Part shown: positions 13,530-15,065 of the stretch, one piece after another
Position numbering within the stretch: the first letter of the stretch is position 1
Layout: every line of letters starts with the position of its first letter
Source: Candidatus Abyssobacteria bacterium SURF_5
Lineage (GTDB): Bacteria; Abyssobacteria; SURF-5
Direction of reading: 5' to 3'
Length of the DNA stretch: 15,065 nt
Assembly: GCA_003598085.1 (NCBI GenBank)
Contig: QZKU01000021.1
Location: forward strand, 1 to 15,065
Position numbers and translations under genes: made by a program
Notes under the pieces: generated by a model
Database searches by the model: none
What the model was told of the DNA's origin: nothing
Seen by the model: the letters and a program-made list of their open reading frames with translations, nothing else

Positions 13530-14867
13530 GTGGAATACCGAGCGTGGTTTCAATGCATAGGCGGGTGTGACGGAAGGCATCCGCTGAACGAGGTCATCTA
13601 CAATTGCCCCAAGTGCGGCAACCTGCTCGAGGTGCGCCACGACATGACTGCGCTCCAGAAGAGGAGCAGCGACGAGTGGAGGCGGCTGTTCGATGAGCGC
13701 TTCATGAAGACCGAATGGCCGTATGGCAGCTCGGTCTGGGGTAAGAAGGAACTCGTCTGTCCGGCTGTCAAGAACGACAATATCGTCTCGATGTTCGAGG
13801 GTGGCAGCAACCTGTTCTGGGCGGAGCGGCTGGGAAAGCAGGTCGGGCTCGAGGACCTGTGGGTGAAGCAGTGCGGCAACAGCCACACCGGCTCATTCAA
13901 GGACCTCGGCATGACGGTTCTCGTCTCGATGGTGAAGCAGATGCGGTCGGAAGGCATCCGGATTCCGGCGGTGGCCTGCGCCTCGACCGGCGACACTTCG
14001 GCCGCGCTGGCCGCCTATTGCGCGGCGGCGGGCATCTTGGCGATTGTTTTTCTTCCCCGTAACAAGGTCTCGATCCCGCAACTCATTCAGCCGCTGTCGA
14101 ACGGCGCGATCACGCTCTCGCTCGATACCGACTTTGACGGCTGCATGCGAATGGTGCAGGAAGTCTGCCGGAAAAACAACATCTATCTTGCGAACTCGAT
14201 GAACTCGCTGCGCATCGAGGGCCAGAAAACCATCAGCATGGAGATCGTGCAGCAATTCGACTGGGGTGTGCCCGACTGGGTCGTGATCCCGGGAGGCAAC
14301 CTTGGAAATGTTACGGCCTTGGGGAAGGGCTTCCTGATGATGGAGCAGCTCGGCCTGATCACGAAGCGGCCGCGCATCGCCTGTGCGCAGGCGGAGAACG
14401 CAAATCCATTATATCTCAGCTACCTGACCGAATTTGAAAGGTATGAGCCGAGGAAGGCGAAGAAGACGCTCGCGAGCGCGATCCAGATCGGCAATCCGGT
14501 GAGCATCCACAAGGCGATCAAGGTGCTCAAGGAATTCGACGGCGTCGTCGAGCAGGCGAGCGAAGACGAATTGGCGAACGCGGCTGCGCTCGCGGATACG
14601 ACCGGCCTCTTCTGTTGCCCGCACACCGGCGTGGCGCTATCGGTCCTCTTTAAGCTGGTGAAGAAAGGCATGATCAAGTCAGGCGAGCGGGTCGTGGTGA
14701 TTTCCACTGCTCACGGGCTGAAGTTCACCGATTTCAAGCTCAAATATCACACCAAGAAACTGCGCGGCTTCAAGCCGCTGTATGCCAATGTGCCTATAGA
14801 GTTGCCACCCGACTACAAAGCGATCGTTGATACGATTCATGCGGAACTCGATCGCCGGGCAAGCTAA
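13530..14867 (+). CDS. thrC: threonine synthase
   Basis: A 445-residue PLP enzyme of fold type II that converts O-phosphohomoserine to threonine. The N-terminus has a zinc-ribbon-like set of cysteines (Cys9, Cys13, Cys26, Cys29) seen in one class of threonine synthases. The PLP Schiff-base lysine is Lys124 in [26 protein letters not shown] (150-163) binds substrate, and GGNLGN (255-260) is the PLP-phosphate loop. The start is GTG at 13530 with GGGAAAG about 4 bases upstream, and the predicted promoter fits it. The gene stands alone; no hom or thrB gene is next to it. Cysteate synthase and other threonine-synthase-like paralogues share this architecture, but threonine synthase is the best call. 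Confidence 0.9.
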   Translation: MEYRAWFQCIGGCDGRHPLNEVIYNCPKCGNLLEVRHDMTALQKRSSDEWRRLFDERFMKTEWPYGSSVWGKKELVCPAVKNDNIVSMFEGGSNLFWAERLGKQVGLEDLWVKQCGNSHTGSFKDLGMTVLVSMVKQMRSEGIRIPAVACASTGDTSAALAAYCAAAGILAIVFLPRNKVSIPQLIQPLSNGAITLSLDTDFDGCMRMVQEVCRKNNIYLANSMNSLRIEGQKTISMEIVQQFDWGVPDWVVIPGGNLGNVTALGKGFLMMEQLGLITKRPRIACAQAENANPLYLSYLTEFERYEPRKAKKTLASAIQIGNPVSIHKAIKVLKEFDGVVEQASEDELANAAALADTTGLFCCPHTGVALSVLFKLVKKGMIKSGERVVVISTAHGLKFTDFKLKYHTKKLRGFKPLYANVPIELPPDYKAIVDTIHAELDRRAS

Positions 14868-14885
14868 AGCTCACCGATAATCCCA

Positions 14886-15065
14886 TTAATCGGCATACAG
14901 GTAAAATGGTTTTCGAGTCTGCATGCATCTGCACTGCTTACTATCAAATCCTTGAAGGAAAAACAAATCACTAAGGTGCCCAGACACAAAGGTTTCCTGG
15001 TGTCCGTTCTCATGCGATTCAAGACAGCGGGCCATTTCGGACAAGAGCAAGCGATACATCCAACG
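14886..15065 (-). CDS. possible 3' end of a leftward ORF, truncated by the window edge
   Basis: A minus-strand frame is open from the right edge to a TAA at 14886-14888, giving at least 59 residues (for example RLLLSEMARCLESHENG followed by HQETFVSGHLSDLFFLQGF). It would converge on thrC and end 18 bp from its stop. I do not recognise it. A 60-codon open frame can arise by chance, so this is only a candidate. Confidence 0.22.
   Translation of the reverse strand, partial: RWMYRLLLSEMARCLESHENGHQETFVSGHLSDLFFLQGFDSKQCRCMQTRKPFYLYAD

Noticed and set aside
14868-14900. Rho-independent terminator after thrC
   Set aside because: CCGAT...ATCGG can form a weak stem, but there is no U-run and the stem is short, so it was not listed.

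Overview
The window comes from a bacterial chromosome of moderately high GC. The order of genes, the sigma70-like promoters and the Shine-Dalgarno sites are all bacterial. The best lineage clue is a prepilin-type protein with a GFTLIEL N-terminus and an H-x(10)-DG-like C-terminus. That family is most abundant in Planctomycetes, Verrucomicrobia, Lentisphaerae and related uncultured phyla (Hydrogenedentes, Omnitrophica, Abyssubacteria-type lineages). The abundant REP-like intergenic palindromes fit such genomes, but I cannot fix the phylum from the sequence.

Left part (1-5594, all genes on the minus strand). A possible leftward promoter and palindromic operator-like sites lie at the extreme left. 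They are followed by a HAD-family phosphatase and a 2-oxoacid dehydrogenase cluster transcribed as E1-alpha, E1-beta, OsmC-like protein, E2. E3 (dihydrolipoamide dehydrogenase) is not in the window. The E2 is unusual: between its lipoyl domain and its binding domain lies a long Glu/Lys/Arg-rich segment that looks like an ER/K single alpha-helix, and it has two tandem peripheral-subunit-binding domains. An OsmC-like thiol peroxidase sits between E1-beta and the lipoylated E2. This is suggestive because Ohr/OsmC enzymes are known to take electrons from lipoylated proteins.

Middle part (5595-9596, plus strand). A near-consensus promoter drives a tight three-gene set: a membrane-anchored PD40/TolB-like propeller protein, an H-x-DG type pseudopilin-like protein and a five-helix membrane protein, none with an assigned role. 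A class-III aminotransferase related to glutamate-1-semialdehyde aminomutase follows behind its own promoter.

Right part (9597-15065). A run of five degenerate repeats of about 56 bp precedes a short-chain reductase that strongly resembles 3-ketodihydrosphingosine reductase. Convergent to it is a minus-strand MNT/HEPN toxin-antitoxin-type pair with a clear promoter. Upstream of that is a membrane-anchored alpha/beta hydrolase with its own promoter. A 0.8-kb intergenic region holds two ~180-bp direct repeats made of REP-like hairpins. It is followed by threonine synthase, and a possible leftward ORF fragment runs off the right edge.

No tRNA, rRNA, CRISPR array, transposase gene or phage gene was seen. 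The strongest candidates for something new are the OsmC-PDH operon with its unusual E2 and the propeller/pseudopilin/membrane-protein set.
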